Source of the DNA: Aureimonas sp. AU4 | GTDB taxonomy: Bacteria; Pseudomonadota; Alphaproteobacteria; Rhizobiales; Rhizobiaceae | Length of the DNA stretch: 60,418 nucleotides | Assembly: GCF_001463765.1 (NCBI RefSeq) | Contig: NZ_BBWK01000038.1 | Span: 1 to 60,418, forward strand | Direction of reading: 5' to 3' | In this document: positions 24,352 to 32,703 of the stretch, one piece after another | How positions within the stretch are numbered: position 1 is the first letter of the stretch | Layout of the letters: every line of letters begins with the position of its first letter | Made by a program: the position numbers and the translations under genes | Notes under the pieces: generated by a model | What the model saw: only the letters and a program-made list of their open reading frames with translations | Told to the model about the DNA's origin: nothing | Databases searched by the model: none

Positions 24352-25688
24352 GCACAGCGCTCGCGCCCGCCCCGCACGGAGCCTTCGCGCCCGCGCCCCT
24401 GCCCAACGCCGACTGGCGGCGCTCGCTGCGGTTCGGCTATCTCGTGCTCGCGCTGTCCGTCGGCCTGTGCGGCGGCTGGGCGGCGTTCGCGCGCATCAAC
24501 GCGGCCGTCGTCACCAACGGAACCTTCGCGGTGGAATCGCACCGTCAGACCGTGCAGCACCTGGAAGGGGGCATCGTCTCGGAGATCCTCGTCCACGACG
24601 GCGACCGCGTGGAGGCCGACCAGCTCTTGCTGCGGCTCGACACGACGCGCTCGGAAGCGGCGGCGGCGGCCGCCGCCAAGGGCCTGGCCGGCGCGCTCGC
24701 CACCGAGGCGCGCCTCGTCGCCCAGCGCGACATGGCCGACTACATGGTCCTGCCCGAGGAGGCCGCGACGCTCATGCGCGGGCTCGACGGCAGCGCGATC
24801 GACGACAACCATCGCGAATTCGAGAGCCGCCGCCAGGTGCTGGCGGGATCGCTCGAGCTTCTCGACGCGCAGGCCAAGCAGGTGCGCAACGAGATCGCGC
24901 AGGTGCAGCTCGATGCGCAAGGGGCGAGCGAGCAGCTGGCGAGCCTCGCCAAGGAACTGAATAGCGTGCGGCCCCTCTACGAGAAGGGGCTGGTCGCGCT
25001 CAGCCGCGTCACCACGCTGGAGCGCCAGAAGGCGCAGTTCGACGCGACCGTGCGCAAGAGCCGCAACGACAAGGTGAAGGGCGAGGACCGGCTCGCCGAG
25101 ATCGCGCTGAAGCGCGAGGCGCTGCGCAAGGACTACCGGCAGGAGGCGTCCGTCGCCCTGATCGAGGTGGGGCGCCAGATCGCCGCCTTCCGACAGGAAC
25201 GGCAGGTCGCGCTCGACATGCTGGCGCGCTCGGCGATCCGTTCGCCGGTGGCCGGCACCGTCCAGGGCAGCCGCGTCTTCACGGTGGGCGGCGTCGTGCG
25301 CGGCGGCGAGCCCATTCTCGACGTCGTGCCCGAGGGCGAGGACATGCGCATCCGCGCCCGCGTCACGCCCGGCGACATCGACCGCATCCACCAGGGCATG
25401 GCGGTGGAGGTCCATGCCGGGGCGCTCACGCGCTACCGCGCCGAGAAGCTGACGGGAACGTTGAGCTTCGTGTCGCGCGACACGGTGGCGGGAAGCGACC
25501 CCAGCCAGCCGCCCGCCTATGCGGTGGAGGTGACGCTGGACGCAGCCAACCTGCCGGTCGACCTTCGTCCGCGCCTCGTCGCCGGCATGGACGCGCAGGT
25601 CGTGATCCCGACCGAGGGGCGCACGGTGCTGCAGTATCTCCTGGCGCCGGTGACGCGGAACATCGAGGAGTCGCTGCGCGAGCGCTGA
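24348..25688 (+). CDS. Type I secretion membrane-fusion protein (HlyD/PrtE family)
   Basis: 446 aa. One transmembrane helix near residues 28-48 (FGYLVLALSVGLCGGWAAF) follows a short Pro/Ala-rich cytoplasmic tail. The periplasmic part has the split lipoyl/barrel-sandwich (QTVQHLEGGIVSEILVHDGD and AIRSPVAGTVQGSRVFTVGG) around a long coiled coil (about residues 110-300), then the family ending with VEVHAGALTRYRAEKLTGTL. It bridges the inner-membrane ABC exporter to an outer-membrane TolC channel. No tolC gene lies in the window. ATG overlaps the exporter stop. Convergent with regA after 19 bp. Confidence 0.92.
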   Translation: MSTALAPAPHGAFAPAPLPNADWRRSLRFGYLVLALSVGLCGGWAAFARINAAVVTNGTFAVESHRQTVQHLEGGIVSEILVHDGDRVEADQLLLRLDTTRSEAAAAAAAKGLAGALATEARLVAQRDMADYMVLPEEAATLMRGLDGSAIDDNHREFESRRQVLAGSLELLDAQAKQVRNEIAQVQLDAQGASEQLASLAKELNSVRPLYEKGLVALSRVTTLERQKAQFDATVRKSRNDKVKGEDRLAEIALKREALRKDYRQEASVALIEVGRQIAAFRQERQVALDMLARSAIRSPVAGTVQGSRVFTVGGVVRGGEPILDVVPEGEDMRIRARVTPGDIDRIHQGMAVEVHAGALTRYRAEKLTGTLSFVSRDTVAGSDPSQPPAYAVEVTLDAANLPVDLRPRLVAGMDAQVVIPTEGRTVLQYLLAPVTRNIEESLRER

Positions 25689-25707
25689 CGCGAGCGGCGA
25701 GGCGCCT

Positions 25708-26244
25708 TCAGGACACGCGGCTCTTGCCGAGCTTTCGAGCCAGCGTCCGGCGGTGCATCCCGAGGCGGCGCGCGGCCTCCGAGATGTTGAAGTCGACCTC
25801 GGCCAGGACCTCGTGGATGCGCTCCCATTCCAGCGTCTTGATGGAGGTCGCGCGCGTGCCGAGCGGGATGTCGGTCGAACCTTCGGCGCGCGCGAAGGCC
25901 GCCTCGATGTCGTCGGTGTTGGAGGGCTTGGCGAGGTAGTGGCAGGCGCCGAGCTTCACCGCCTCGACGGCGGTCGCGATGCTGGCGTAGCCGGTGAGCA
26001 CCACGATGCGCATGTCGGCGTCGTGCTCATGGAGGATCTTCACGCATTCGAGGCCCGAGCCGTCGGTCAGCTTCAGGTCCACCACCGCGTAGTCCGGCGT
26101 CTCGCTCTCGATCGCGGCGCGCATCTCGCCCACGCCCGCGCAGACGCGGACCGTGTAGTCGCGCCGCTCGAAGGAGCGCTTCAGCGTGCGCGAGAACGTC
26201 GGGTCGTCCTCGACGATCAGGAGCGAGGTGTTAGCGTCGTCCAT
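25708..26244 (-). CDS. regA: Redox response regulator RegA/ActR/PrrA
   Basis: 178 aa from ATG 26244. Receiver domain residues 7-125: acidic pair in LLIVEDDPTFSRTLK, phosphorylation Asp56 (YAVVDLKLTDGSGLE), conserved Thr/Ser and Lys in VVLTGYAS and LAKPSN. The C-terminal 40 residues are the Fis-type helix-turn-helix (FNISEAARRLGMHRRTLARK), nearly invariant among RegA/PrrA/ActR proteins. It activates or represses genes for terminal oxidases, CO2 fixation and electron transport according to redox state. Overlaps the end of regB by 14 nt, so the pair is co-transcribed. Confidence 0.95.
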   Translation of the reverse strand: MDDANTSLLIVEDDPTFSRTLKRSFERRDYTVRVCAGVGEMRAAIESETPDYAVVDLKLTDGSGLECVKILHEHDADMRIVVLTGYASIATAVEAVKLGACHYLAKPSNTDDIEAAFARAEGSTDIPLGTRATSIKTLEWERIHEVLAEVDFNISEAARRLGMHRRTLARKLGKSRVS

Positions 26245-27562
26245 CGGGTTCCTCCGCGCGGAGCCGCTCGAGGGGGAGGGCGAGCGTGACCCTCGCACCC
26301 CCGTCCGGCCGGTTGCCCGCTTCCACCGTGCCGCCGAGCTTGCGCACGACGTTGACCACCAGAAACAGGCCGAGGCCCGATCCCGCGCGGTTCTTGCTGG
26401 AGCGGTAGGGCTTGCCGAACTCCTCCAGCATGGTCTGGGTGAAGCCCGGCCCCGCGTCCTCGACGTCGAGCACGAGCCGTTCCTCCTCGCGCCGCACGGT
26501 GACGCGCATCCATTCGGGCGAGGCTTCGAAGGCGTTGTCGAAGAGGCTCGCGATCACCTGCTTCAGCGCGGGATCGGACAGGATGCGCTCGTCGGGCCGG
26601 AAGAGGTTCATGTAGTCGAGGCGGCGCGGCGAGCGGAAGGCGCGCCACTCGGCGACGAGTTCGTCCACGAAGCGGCTCGCGCTGGTGGAGACGATGTGCT
26701 CGCCCCGCGCCTCGCCGGCCGACAGGAGAATGCCGGTCACGATCGACTTGCAGCGATCGAGCTGGGCCTGCATGTCCTCCATCTCCTGGGCCATGCCGGG
26801 ATCGTGGCTGAAGACGGGAAGACGGCGCCAGTCGTTGAGGATCACGGCGAGCGTGGCGAGCGGGGTGCCGAGCTCGTGCGCGGCGCCGGACGCGAGCAGG
26901 CCCATGCGCACGATGTGCTCCTCCTCCGCCGCCTGGCGCCCGAGATCGCCGAGCCGCCGGTCGCGCAGGCGAAGGTTGCGGTTGATCTTGTCGACGAAGA
27001 AGACGAGGAGCCCCGCCGCCAGCAGGAAGCCGATGAACGTGCCCTGCACGTGAAAGGGAAGGATGCCCTGCGAATACAGGTCGGGCGGCGCGGCAAGCGC
27101 GATCCTCTGGTGCATCAGGCCGAGAAAGGCCGCGCCGGTGGTCGCCACCAGCGTCCAGGCCGACCAGGTTTCCAGAAGCACCGCGCCCAGGATCACCTGG
27201 AGGAGAAACAGGATCACGAACGGATTGTCGGCGCCCCCGCTCAAGGACAGCTGGATCGTGAGCGCCGCGACGTCGAGGAGAAGCTGCAGGAAGAGCTCGC
27301 CGTTCGAGACCGGACGCCCGCTGCGCACCCGCCAGACGCTCGCCGCATTCACGAGAAGAAGCGTCGCGATCACCGCCGCCATGGAGAGGAGCGGCAACGG
27401 GATGCCGAGCACCAGCCACACCACGAGGATCGTCGCGATCTGGCCGAGCGCCGCGATCCAGCGGAGCTGGGTGAGAAGAAGGAGGTTCTGCCGGTTGGCG
27501 CTCTCGCGGATCGGGGCGACCACCGGCGCGTCGCGGGGCGCGGGCCCGTGCGCCGCGCTCAC
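26231..27562 (-). CDS. regB: Redox sensor histidine kinase RegB/ActS/PrrB
   Basis: 443 aa from GTG 27562 (GTGA overlap with the SURF1 stop; GGCGGAG eight bases upstream). Six transmembrane segments in residues 35-190 include the quinone-sensing heptapeptide GGADNPF at 109-115. The H-box GLLASGAAHELGTPLATL carries the phospho-accepting His229, and Cys271 (LDRCKSIV) corresponds to the redox-active cysteine of RegB. ATP-binding N and G boxes follow (DNAFEASPEW, DVEDAGPGFT, GSGLGLFL). It autophosphorylates under reducing conditions and signals to RegA. Both redox elements are intact. Linked in one direction with SURF1 and cyo genes. Confidence 0.95.
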   Translation of the reverse strand: MSAAHGPAPRDAPVVAPIRESANRQNLLLLTQLRWIAALGQIATILVVWLVLGIPLPLLSMAAVIATLLLVNAASVWRVRSGRPVSNGELFLQLLLDVAALTIQLSLSGGADNPFVILFLLQVILGAVLLETWSAWTLVATTGAAFLGLMHQRIALAAPPDLYSQGILPFHVQGTFIGFLLAAGLLVFFVDKINRNLRLRDRRLGDLGRQAAEEEHIVRMGLLASGAAHELGTPLATLAVILNDWRRLPVFSHDPGMAQEMEDMQAQLDRCKSIVTGILLSAGEARGEHIVSTSASRFVDELVAEWRAFRSPRRLDYMNLFRPDERILSDPALKQVIASLFDNAFEASPEWMRVTVRREEERLVLDVEDAGPGFTQTMLEEFGKPYRSSKNRAGSGLGLFLVVNVVRKLGGTVEAGNRPDGGARVTLALPLERLRAEEPDGRR

Positions 27563-28317
27563 GCGCCCGGCTCCGCCGCCTTCCGGCCCGTGCGCAGCAC
27601 GAGCACGAGACCCGCAAGCGCCAGCGCCGCCATGCCGAACCAGGTCAGCGCGTAGACAAGGTGGTTGTTGGGAAAGCGCAGCACGGTCAGGCCGCCGACC
27701 GGCTGCACGGCGGCGGGGCCCGATGGCACGCCCTCGGCGCCGCTGCGCGCGTCCACGAAGTAGGGCGCAAGCTCCATTGTCCCGCGCGAGGCGCCGATCG
27801 CCTCGACGTCTCGCGAGTACCACCGGTCGGCGGCCGGGTCGTTGCTTTGGAGGAAGCCGCCCTTCGGCTCGGTCAGGCGAAGGAGGCCCGTCACGGCGGT
27901 GTCGCCCGCGGGCGGCGGGGCGATCGCGTCGACCCGCGTGCCGGCGGGCACGAAGCCGCGATTGACGAGCACCGCGAAGCCCTGCCGCGTGCGGAAGGGC
28001 GCCATGACCCAGTCCCCTCCGCCGCGCTCGGTCACGGCCTGCACCAGCGCCGGGCGCGCCGTCTCGAAGCGCCCCTCGAGACGCAGGTTCCGGTACTCGG
28101 CGTCGCCGGGGGCGAGGGCGGCCCAGTCGGCGGGCGAGGGCGGGGCGGCGGGCTCGGCATTCACCCGCGCCTCGACGCGCCCGATGAGGTCGAGCTTCCA
28201 GGCGCGGCGCTCGACCTGCCAGATCCCGAGCGCCGTCAGGACGGCGACCAGGAGAAGCATCAGCGCGGCGAGCGCGAGCCGCTTGGCGCGGCCACCCGCC
28301 GCCGCGCGATCCCTCAC
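27559..28317 (-). CDS. SURF1 family oxidase assembly factor
   Basis: 252 aa from GTG 28317 (GTGA overlap with the cyoD stop). Two transmembrane helices flank a periplasmic domain: N-terminal LALAALMLLLVAVLTALGIW and C-terminal LVYALTWFGMAALALAGLVL. Conserved SURF1 features include WQVERRAWKLDLI, the GFVPAG strand (VLVNRGFVPAGTRVDAI) and PNNHLVYALTWFG near the end. SURF1/Shy1 proteins help insert haem a into subunit I of haem-copper oxidases. Its place right after cyoABCD is common in alphaproteobacteria and suggests it serves this quinol oxidase. Confidence 0.93.
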   Translation of the reverse strand: MRDRAAAGGRAKRLALAALMLLLVAVLTALGIWQVERRAWKLDLIGRVEARVNAEPAAPPSPADWAALAPGDAEYRNLRLEGRFETARPALVQAVTERGGGDWVMAPFRTRQGFAVLVNRGFVPAGTRVDAIAPPPAGDTAVTGLLRLTEPKGGFLQSNDPAADRWYSRDVEAIGASRGTMELAPYFVDARSGAEGVPSGPAAVQPVGGLTVLRFPNNHLVYALTWFGMAALALAGLVLVLRTGRKAAEPGA

Positions 28318-28715
28318 GGCATCTGGCTCATGTCGTGCATGTCGCCGGGCATCATGTTGGCGTTGAGGTTGTACATGACCCACAGGGTGCCGCTCAGCGT
28401 GATCACCACCACCACCACGGTGAACATCAGGGCCATGAAGGTCCAGCCGCCCTCGGAGCGTGCGTTCATGTGGAGGAAGAAGATCATGTGGACCACGACC
28501 TGGACGGCCGCGAAGGCGACCACCAGGAAGCCGATCCAGGCCGTGCTCTCGAGCGGGCGCTCCATGACCAGCCAGAAGGGCACGGCGGTGAGCAGCACCG
28601 ACAGGCCGAAGCCGGCCATGTAGCCCTTGAAGGAGCCGTGCGCCGCCTCGTCGTGGCCGTGATGGTCCGCGCGGTGCTGGTCGGCGATTTGGGTGTCGTT
28701 GGCCGGAGCGCTCAT
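28314..28715 (-). CDS. cyoD: Cytochrome o ubiquinol oxidase subunit IV
   Basis: 133 aa from ATG 28715 (ATGA overlap with cyoC). His/Asp-rich N-terminus (HRADHHGHDEAAHGSFKGY), then three transmembrane helices: GFGLSVLLTAVPFWLVM, IGFLVVAFAAVQVVVHMIFF with the conserved His, and FMALMFTVVVVVITLSGTLW. The C-terminus is Met/Asn-rich (NLNANMMPGDMHDMSQMP). CyoD stabilises binding of CuB in the oxidase. Overlaps both neighbours by four bases. Confidence 0.95.
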   Translation of the reverse strand: MSAPANDTQIADQHRADHHGHDEAAHGSFKGYMAGFGLSVLLTAVPFWLVMERPLESTAWIGFLVVAFAAVQVVVHMIFFLHMNARSEGGWTFMALMFTVVVVVITLSGTLWVMYNLNANMMPGDMHDMSQMP

Positions 28716-29341
28716 CGCAGCATCCCCAGAAGGTAGACGAAGGTGAAGACGCCGATCCAGATGACGTCCAGGAAGTGCCAGAACATGGACAGGCACATGA
28801 GGCGGCGCTGGTTGGCCTGGATCAGGCCCTTGCGGGAGACCTGGACCATCAGCGTCACGAGCCAGATCGAGCCGAAGAACACGTGCAGGCCGTGGGTGCC
28901 GACCAGCGCGAAGAAGGCCGACAGGAAGCCCGATCGCTGGGGCGTGGCGCCGATCTCGATGAGGTGGTGGAACTCGTAGAGCTCGATGCCGAGGAAGGCG
29001 GCGCCGAAGAGCCCCGTGACGCCCAGCCAGAGAAGCGTCGCGTTCCGGCGGCCCTTCGCCATCTCCAGCATCGCGAAGCCGTAGGTGATCGAGGAGAAGA
29101 GCAGCATCGCCGTGTTGAGGGCGACGAGCTCGAGGTCGAACAGGTCCTTGGGGCCGGGACCGGCGGCGTAGTTGCCGCCGATCACGCCGAAGGTGGCGAA
29201 CAGGATCGCGAAGATGAGGCAATCGCTCATCAGGTAGATCCAGAAGCCGAGCATCGTGGAGCTGCCCTCCTCGTGATGCGGCTCCTCGGGGAGGTGGTAG
29301 ACGACGTCTCCCTTGGCGTCGACGGTGGCGGCCGAGCTCAT
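28712..29341 (-). CDS. cyoC: Cytochrome o ubiquinol oxidase subunit III
   Basis: 209 aa from ATG 29341. Five transmembrane helices, as in CyoC and other short subunits [23 protein letters not shown] with conserved Trp and Asp/Glu, [39 protein letters not shown] with the subunit III Glu, [20 protein letters not shown] with the conserved GTHGLHV motif, and [20 protein letters not shown] with WHFLD(V/I)xW. Part of the quinol oxidase in the inner membrane. Overlaps both cyoB and cyoD by four bases. Confidence 0.96.
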   Translation of the reverse strand: MSSAATVDAKGDVVYHLPEEPHHEEGSSTMLGFWIYLMSDCLIFAILFATFGVIGGNYAAGPGPKDLFDLELVALNTAMLLFSSITYGFAMLEMAKGRRNATLLWLGVTGLFGAAFLGIELYEFHHLIEIGATPQRSGFLSAFFALVGTHGLHVFFGSIWLVTLMVQVSRKGLIQANQRRLMCLSMFWHFLDVIWIGVFTFVYLLGMLR

Positions 29342-31350
29342 GCGCGCGCTCCCACCGCCAGGAGGTCGGTCCGGTGCTGCTCGGTGCGCGTCACCACGTC
29401 GGCCGGGATGTGGTAGTCCCGGTGGTAGTTGAACGTGTGGGCGATCGCCGTGCCCACGATGGCGACGAAGCTGAGAGCCGCCAGCCACCAGATGTACCAG
29501 ATCATGGCGAAGGCGAAGGCCACGCTGAGAACCGACAGGACGACGCCCGTGCCCGTGCTGGACGGCATGTGGATCGGCCGGTAGCCGTCCAGCGGACGGT
29601 AGTAGCCGCGCGCCTTCATGTCGGCCCAGGCATCGCCGTCATGGACGACGGGCGTGAAGGCGAAGTTGTAGTCCGGGGGCGGCGAGGAGGTCGCCCATTC
29701 CAGCGTGCGCCCGCCCCACGGATCGCCCGTGAAGTCGCGCAGCTGGTCGCGGCGCCAGACCGAGACCGCGATCTGGACGAGAAGGGCCCCGATGCCCGCC
29801 GCGATCAGAAGCGCGCCGAGCGCCGCGATGACGAACCAGATCTGGAGCGAGGGGTCGTCGAACACCCGCATGCGGCGCGTCACGCCCATCAGGCCGAGCA
29901 CGTAGAGCGGCATGAAGGCGACCCAGAAGCCGACCGTCCAGCACCAGAAGGAGACATGGCCCCAGAAGGCGTCGAGCTTGAAGCCGAAGGCCTTCGGCCA
30001 CCAGTAGTTGATCGCCGCGAAGACGCCGAACAAAACGCCGCCGATGATGACGTTGTGGAAGTGCGCCACCAGGAACAGCGAGTTGTGCAGGACGAAGTCG
30101 GCCGGCGGCACGGCGAGCAGCACGCCCGTCATGCCGCCCACCACGAAGGTGAGCATGAAGGCGATCGTCCACATCATGGGCAGGTCGAAGCGAACGCGCC
30201 CGCGATACATGGTGAAGAGCCAGTTGAAGATCTTGGCGCCCGTCGGGATCGAGATGATCATCGTCGTGATGCCGAAGAACGAGTTCACGCTCGCGCCCGA
30301 GCCCATCGTGAAGAAGTGGTGGAGCCACACGAGGTAGGCGAGGATCGTGATCACGACGGTCGCGTAGACCATCGAGGTGTAGCCGAAGAGGCGCTTGGAC
30401 GAGAAGGTCGAGGTGACCTCCGAGAAGACGCCGAACAGGGGCAGGATCAGGATGTAGACCTCCGGATGGCCCCAGATCCAGATGAGGTTGATGTACATCA
30501 TCGAGTTGCCGCCGAGCTCGCTCGTGAAGAAGTTCGTTCCCACGTAGCGGTCGAGCGTCAGAAGGGTCAGGACGGCGGTCAGGACCGGGAAGGACGCCAC
30601 GATCAGGATGTTCGTGCACAGCGACGTCCAGCAGAAGATCGGCATCTTCATCATGGTCATGCCGGGGGCGCGCATCTTGATGATCGTGCAGATCAGGTTG
30701 ATGCCCGACAGGGTCGTGCCGACGCCCGCCACCTGCAGCGACCAGAGATAGTAGTCCACCCCGACATAGGGACTGGACCCGATCCCCGAGAGCGGCGGGA
30801 AGGCGAGCCAGCCGGTCTGGGCGAACTCGCCGATGAAGAGCGACATCATGATCACGACGGCGCCCGCCGCGGTCATCCAGAACGAGAAGTTGTTGAGGAA
30901 GGGGAACGACACGTCGCGCGCGCCGATCTGCAGCGGCACGACGTAGTTCATCAGGCCCGTGACGAAGGGCATCGCCACGAAGAAGATCATGATCACGCCG
31001 TGGGCAGTGAAGATCTGGTCGTAGTGATGGGCGTTCAGATAGCCTTCCGAGCCGTTGAAGGCGATCGCCTGCTGGGCGCGCATCATGATGGCGTCGGAGA
31101 AGCCGCGCAGGAACATCACGAGGCCGAGCACCATGTACATGATGCCGATCTTCTTGTGGTCGACGCTCGTGAACCACTCCTTCCAGAGGTAGCCCCAGAG
31201 CTTGTACTTGGTGATCAGGAACAGGACGGCGGCGCCGATCAGGGCGGTGCCGACGAAGGCGCCCACCACGATGGGCTCCTGGAGCGGGAAGGCCTGAAGC
31301 GTCAGGCGCCCGAAGATCGGGCTGACGGGGATGGGGGTTTCAATGGCCAT
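29338..31350 (-). CDS. cyoB: Cytochrome o ubiquinol oxidase subunit I
   Basis: 670 aa, the usual length. Catalytic motifs are intact: [14 protein letters not shown] with the CuB His and the cross-linked Tyr, the CuB His pair ([10 protein letters not shown]) and the haem ligand region ([12 protein letters not shown]). Fifteen transmembrane helices are expected. The subunit binds haem b and the haem o3-CuB centre, reduces O2 to water and pumps protons. The 9-bp gap to cyoA and overlap with cyoC show one operon cyoABCD-SURF1-regBA. Confidence 0.98.
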   Translation of the reverse strand: MAIETPIPVSPIFGRLTLQAFPLQEPIVVGAFVGTALIGAAVLFLITKYKLWGYLWKEWFTSVDHKKIGIMYMVLGLVMFLRGFSDAIMMRAQQAIAFNGSEGYLNAHHYDQIFTAHGVIMIFFVAMPFVTGLMNYVVPLQIGARDVSFPFLNNFSFWMTAAGAVVIMMSLFIGEFAQTGWLAFPPLSGIGSSPYVGVDYYLWSLQVAGVGTTLSGINLICTIIKMRAPGMTMMKMPIFCWTSLCTNILIVASFPVLTAVLTLLTLDRYVGTNFFTSELGGNSMMYINLIWIWGHPEVYILILPLFGVFSEVTSTFSSKRLFGYTSMVYATVVITILAYLVWLHHFFTMGSGASVNSFFGITTMIISIPTGAKIFNWLFTMYRGRVRFDLPMMWTIAFMLTFVVGGMTGVLLAVPPADFVLHNSLFLVAHFHNVIIGGVLFGVFAAINYWWPKAFGFKLDAFWGHVSFWCWTVGFWVAFMPLYVLGLMGVTRRMRVFDDPSLQIWFVIAALGALLIAAGIGALLVQIAVSVWRRDQLRDFTGDPWGGRTLEWATSSPPPDYNFAFTPVVHDGDAWADMKARGYYRPLDGYRPIHMPSSTGTGVVLSVLSVAFAFAMIWYIWWLAALSFVAIVGTAIAHTFNYHRDYHIPADVVTRTEQHRTDLLAVGARA

Positions 31351-31359
31351 GGGATCGGA

Positions 31360-32565
31360 TCACAGCGAGCTGATGAGGTCGAGCGGCGCGGTGGCGCGGC
31401 TGATGACGGGGTCGTTGCCCGGCGCGGAGAACGGTTTGGGAAGGCCGAGGCCGAGGATCGCGCTGAAGCGGTCGCGAACCTCGTCGGCGGGGCGCTCGCG
31501 CAGGGCGGCGAGCGCCTCCTCCTCGGTGCAGATCGAGGCGACGAAGCGCGGCGCGGGACCGAGCACGGTCGCCGCCTTGGGCACGCCGGCGGCATCGACG
31601 ACCGGCAGCGTGGCGCTGAGGCCGGCGAGACCCAGGCCGCCGCGCGCGTCGATCGCCATCATCTCGCTCATGCACATGCGGCCCGGCTCGGCGCACAGGT
31701 TGACCACCGCGTCGAAGAGCTTGGGATCGACCGAGGCGTAGCGCTGGACGGGGACGCCCTCGCTCGGCTCGGCGAGCTGGAGATAGGTGGTGCGGTCGAG
31801 CGCCTGGCCGCTCGCGCGCGCCTCGTTCACCCAGCTGTCGAAGCCGGCCTGGTCGAGGCCGTGGAACTTGAAGCGCATCTTGGAGAAGCCCGCCCCGCTG
31901 TAGTGCGACGAGAAGCCCTCGTAGGTGCCGGCGTGGTTGATGACGCCGTGCAGCGTCGTCTCCATGCCGGGCATGGCGTAGATCATGCCCGCCAGCGTCG
32001 GCACGTAGAAGGCGTTCATCACCGTGGAGGCGGTCAGCTTGAAGCGGATCGGCCGGTCCACCGGCGCCGCGAGGTCGTTGACCGTCGCGATGCCGTATTG
32101 CGGCATGATGAAGAGCCACTTCCAGTCGAGCGCCACGACCTCGACGTCGAGCGGCTCGACGTTCGCCTCGATCGGCCGGTCGGCGGCCACGCGCCCGAGC
32201 GGGCGGTAGGGATCGAGGAGGTGCGTGCCCATCCAGGTGAAGGCGCCGAGCGCGATGATGATCAGGAGCGGGATCGCCCAGATCACGAGCTCGAGGCGCG
32301 TCGAGTGGTCCCAGTCGGGATCGTAGTGCGCGGCCTTGTTGCCCGCGCGGTAGCGCCACGCGAACAGGACGGTCAGCACCATGACCGGGATGATGACGAG
32401 CAGCATCAGCCCGGTCGAGATCAGGATCAGGTCGCGCTGCTGGGCGGCGACGTCGCCGGCCGGCGCCATGACGACCATGTTGCAGCCGGCCAGGGGCAGG
32501 AGCAGGAGGCCGGCGAGGGGAGCGCCGAGGCGCTTCAAGACGGATCTGTGGCGAGCTTGGGTCAT
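31360..32565 (-). CDS. cyoA: Cytochrome o ubiquinol oxidase subunit II (lipoprotein)
   Basis: 401 aa. Lipoprotein signal peptide with lipobox LAGC (Cys28), then two transmembrane helices (LILISTGLMLLVIIPVMVLT and LVIWAIPLLIIIALGAFTW). The periplasmic cupredoxin domain lacks the CuA ligands: the region that carries them in cytochrome c oxidase reads GFSSHYSGAGFSKM, as in E. coli CyoA. This makes the enzyme a quinol oxidase. The 60-80 residue C-terminal extension (from about residue 300) with two cysteines is longer than in E. coli. AAGGAGG lies 14 bases before the ATG, farther than usual; an in-frame TAG excludes an earlier start. Confidence 0.96.
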   Translation of the reverse strand: MTQARHRSVLKRLGAPLAGLLLLPLAGCNMVVMAPAGDVAAQQRDLILISTGLMLLVIIPVMVLTVLFAWRYRAGNKAAHYDPDWDHSTRLELVIWAIPLLIIIALGAFTWMGTHLLDPYRPLGRVAADRPIEANVEPLDVEVVALDWKWLFIMPQYGIATVNDLAAPVDRPIRFKLTASTVMNAFYVPTLAGMIYAMPGMETTLHGVINHAGTYEGFSSHYSGAGFSKMRFKFHGLDQAGFDSWVNEARASGQALDRTTYLQLAEPSEGVPVQRYASVDPKLFDAVVNLCAEPGRMCMSEMMAIDARGGLGLAGLSATLPVVDAAGVPKAATVLGPAPRFVASICTEEEALAALRERPADEVRDRFSAILGLGLPKPFSAPGNDPVISRATAPLDLISSL

Positions 32566-32598
32566 GAGGGCGCGCTAAACCTCCTTGCTGCGCTGCGA

Positions 32599-32619
32599 CA
32601 TTGGACAATTTGCCCAATG
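32599..32619. promoter_or_regulatory. 21-bp palindrome in the cyoA/MFS divergent promoter
   Basis: The sequence CATTGGACAATTTGCCCAATG is a palindrome with a single central base and one mismatched pair (ten of its eleven positions per half fit, counting the centre). It lies 34 bp before cyoA and about 85 bp before the MFS gene. It is a strong candidate for a dimeric regulator site controlling the oxidase operon. It is not the FNR/FixK consensus, and it does not clearly match the RegA site. Confidence 0.5.
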
Positions 32620-32648
32620 CCACGGGTCGATCCACCCGCGTGATAAGC

Positions 32649-32664
32649 TATCTGGATACAGATA
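32649..32664. promoter_or_regulatory. Second palindrome TATCTG-GATA-CAGATA
   Basis: A perfect 6-bp inverted repeat around a 4-bp centre, about 40 bp before the MFS start and 30 bp from the first palindrome. It may be an operator for the MFS gene or a second site for cyo control. Confidence 0.4.
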
Positions 32665-32703
32665 CCGTTTTTCGCGACCCGGCACGTCCGGGCTCGGACC
32701 GCG

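Noticed and set aside
29374-32643. Plus-strand open frame of 1089 codons opposite cyoBA
   Set aside because: The minus strand encodes textbook oxidase subunits; the plus translation is rich in Arg, His, Asp and Glu and has no domain.
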